Positions 5,654-7,141 of a stretch of 7,141 nt of DNA are shown here, piece by piece. The notes below the pieces were generated by a model. That model did no database searches. It had not been told where the DNA came from and saw only the letters and a program-made list of their open reading frames with translations. A program made the position numbers and the translations under genes. Origin of the DNA: Candidatus Aenigmatarchaeota archaeon (GTDB taxonomy: Archaea > Aenigmatarchaeota > Aenigmatarchaeia > CG10238-14); the NCBI GenBank assembly GCA_030672375.1, contig DAOVGP010000023.1:1-7141 (forward strand), written 5' to 3'. Position 1 is the stretch's first letter. Each line of letters begins with the position of its first letter.

Positions 5654-7141
5654 ATTCAATTCTTTAGAAGCATTTTCTATTTGTTTTATATCTATTTTTA
5701 TATCAGGATAAATTACATCTTCTTTTAGAATGCTTTCTATTCCAGTTTTGGGTTCAATTACTTCAATTTTTGGTTCAACAATCTCCTTCTTTGCTTTGGC
5801 TATGACAGGTTTAATCTTTTTTTTCTTCTTTTTCTTTCTTGTTTTTTCAATTTTCTTTGGAACTTCCATTTTTGGAATTTTTATCATTTCTTTTTTAATT
5901 CTCACTGCTTCCTTTTTTCCTATCTCTTTTGCAACTCTGACCTTTATCTGAGACAAACCTGAAATTTTGTTTACGAAACCGTCATGTGGAGTAGAAAAAG
6001 GAGAGAAGTATTTATGAACATCACCATCTGTCCAAGACTTCGTGCACATGTAGTAAGCATGATCACTTTGTTGAAGTAAACGCCATAATCTTAACAAGTG
6101 TTTATTACCATCAAGTTTGACCAGAGGTTCAAGTCTTTTCAATTCTTCGAAAGACATACTTTGCATAGAGTTGCCAAGCCATGCAGAAGTATCTCTCTCC
6201 ATATCTGCCCAAGATAGAGTATTGAATTCATGAACATCAAACTCACCGACGGTCTTATATTTTTTAATTATCTCAGAAGGTAAAGCAAAATTCAAATTTT
6301 CCCAATCGAATATCCTCCATGGTAAAGCCTTTAAGAAATAGAGTATACCAGATTCTTCGTGATGATGCTCTCCAAAGGTCTCATAATCCATAAAGATGTT
6401 GATTACTTGACCTGGTGTAGAAGATAACCATATTGCATATTTTTCAGCTGTCAAGGGCCATTGATCCCAATTTTTAGCAGAGAACCTATATCCTATATCA
6501 TCACTTAACCTGTAATTCCTAAGTAAGACTTTTATTCTCTTATTCAATGGGATATCGATATCATTGACTGGACCACGTGCGTAAACATAGTTTGGTGATC
6601 TCCATTCCAAGATTCTTTCTATACCCTCAGTGAATATTGCCTTGTATTTTAAATCTTCAACAGCTTTTGCTATCAAATTGTTGAATATCATTTCAGTGTT
6701 GATGAAAATTTTTGGCTTTATCCCAAGTAAATCCCTCATTAATCGATTCTGCATTTTAACTTGATCAATTAATTCTTCTTTCGAAGGAAACAAACTTGCT
6801 AAGGAATGAAAGTATGTGCTTCCAAAGAATTCTACCATCTTAGATTCTGCCAATTGTTTAAGAAGTTCTAACAAATCTGGTTGCCATTTTTCACATTGTT
6901 CTATCCAAATACCAGAGAAATTAAACCCGAATTTAAACTTTCTTTTTTGTTTCTTGAAAGTATCAACATGATCTAAAAGAACCTGAGTTGCCGGCCAATA
7001 ACATTTCTTTGATACTCTATCAAAAATGAATTTATTCAAGGCACCGTCAAGATAATGTTCAATGAGATGTTCATCTTTAAATCCATCAGGTGATTCGAGA
7101 GAATGTCTTAGTCTCAACGGTTGATGAACTTCGAAGCATAA
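5639..7141 (-). CDS. GH57 alpha-amylase-like glycoside hydrolase with Lys-rich tail, 5' partial
   Basis: Probable intracellular enzyme acting on alpha-1,4-glucan (glycogen, starch or maltodextrin) with a retaining mechanism. The frame is open to the right edge and begins LCFEVHQPLRLRHS. HQP is the first GH57 motif, normally a few residues from the N-terminus, so only a short stretch is missing and a signal peptide is unlikely. The TTG at 7115-7117 is internal. Numbered from base 7141, further motifs are FFGSTYFHSLA (motif 2, about 105-115), FINTEMIFNN with the presumed nucleophile Glu150, IFMDYETFGEH with the presumed acid/base Asp252, and SDHAYYMCTK...DGDVHKYF (about 359-378). These match the MJ1611 type of archaeal GH57 amylase, and both catalytic residues are present. 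After about residue 398 follows a charged, lysine-rich tail of about 100 residues. The exact activity (amylase or transferase) cannot be told from sequence. It lies opposite the gluconeogenic genes and shares a terminator with ppsA. Confidence 0.9.
   Translation of the reverse strand, partial: LCFEVHQPLRLRHSLESPDGFKDEHLIEHYLDGALNKFIFDRVSKKCYWPATQVLLDHVDTFKKQKRKFKFGFNFSGIWIEQCEKWQPDLLELLKQLAESKMVEFFGSTYFHSLASLFPSKEELIDQVKMQNRLMRDLLGIKPKIFINTEMIFNNLIAKAVEDLKYKAIFTEGIERILEWRSPNYVYARGPVNDIDIPLNKRIKVLLRNYRLSDDIGYRFSAKNWDQWPLTAEKYAIWLSSTPGQVINIFMDYETFGEHHHEESGILYFLKALPWRIFDWENLNFALPSEIIKKYKTVGEFDVHEFNTLSWADMERDTSAWLGNSMQSMSFEELKRLEPLVKLDGNKHLLRLWRLLQQSDHAYYMCTKSWTDGDVHKYFSPFSTPHDGFVNKISGLSQIKVRVAKEIGKKEAVRIKKEMIKIPKMEVPKKIEKTRKKKKKKKIKPVIAKAKKEIVEPKIEVIEPKTGIESILKEDVIYPDIKIDIKQIENASKELNKRTK
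5642..5947 (-). other. Low-complexity lysine-rich C-terminal tail of the GH57 protein
   Basis: The last about 102 codons of the GH57 gene encode a K/I/E/P-rich region outside the catalytic fold. It includes a run of seven lysines (5816-5836) followed by IKPVIAKAKK, then an acidic/proline stretch (VEPKIEVIEPK) and a final amphipathic segment ending LNKRTK. It resembles a flexible basic linker with a short terminal module. No domain is recognised. It might bind polyanions, a partner or the envelope, but nothing in the sequence decides this. Confidence 0.7.

Noticed and set aside
5730..5951. Open frame on the + strand coding for a phenylalanine-rich, membrane-like 73-residue peptide.
   Set aside because: It lies opposite the lysine-rich tail of the GH57 gene. 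Lysine codons read in reverse give Phe/Leu-like codons, so the hydrophobic look is an artefact.
7115..7117. TTG as the start of the GH57 gene.
   Set aside because: The eight in-frame codons before it read LCFEVHQP and contain the first GH57 motif, so the gene continues past the window edge.
1..7141. A new defence, mobile or RNA-based system.
   Set aside because: All five genes belong to well-known carbon metabolism families and fill nearly the whole window. I saw no repeat array, transposase, integrase, tRNA or structured RNA outside the short gaps described.

Overview
The window looks like a central-carbon gene cluster from an AT-rich archaeon. Three things support an archaeon: a fructose-1,6-bisphosphate aldolase/phosphatase of the archaeal type, an archaeal-style phosphoglycerate kinase, and GGTGA-type ribosome binding sites. 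A GH57 amylase of the Methanocaldococcus MJ1611 type agrees with this. The glyceraldehyde-3-phosphate dehydrogenase (GAPDH) is instead the bacterial/eukaryotic type I enzyme. That mixture, with compact spacing and low GC, suggests a DPANN-like lineage (Woesearchaeota/Pacearchaeota and relatives). This is inference; no rRNA or other marker is present to confirm it.

Layout: four genes lie on the + strand. They are type I GAPDH (1-969, 5' end cut by the window edge), pgk (974-2194), FBP aldolase/phosphatase (2245-3339) and phosphoenolpyruvate synthase (3392-5638, TTG start). One gene, a GH57 alpha-amylase-like protein with a lysine-rich C-terminal tail (5639-7141), lies on the - strand and is cut at its 5' end by the right edge. 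The window is almost wholly coding. The only gaps are 4, 50, 52 and 0 bases, so no stretch longer than 300 bases lacks a gene. I see no tRNA, rRNA, mobile element or CRISPR array.

How the genes fit together: PEP synthase makes PEP from pyruvate, PGK and GAPDH carry 3-phosphoglycerate to glyceraldehyde-3-phosphate, and the bifunctional FBP aldolase/phosphatase pulls triose phosphates irreversibly to fructose-6-phosphate. The + strand set therefore reads as a gluconeogenic module. The GAPDH has residues expected to admit NADP(H), which fits that direction. The opposing GH57 enzyme probably acts on an intracellular alpha-glucan, linking the module to polysaccharide storage or use.

Regulatory structure: a perfect 8-bp-arm palindrome sits between a candidate TATA box and the TTG start of ppsA. 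A long hairpin spans the abutting stop codons of ppsA and the GH57 gene and could act as a two-way terminator. I found no clear sign of a wholly new system. The most interesting points are the GAPDH cofactor-site substitutions, the ppsA control region, the shared 3' end and the GH57 tail.
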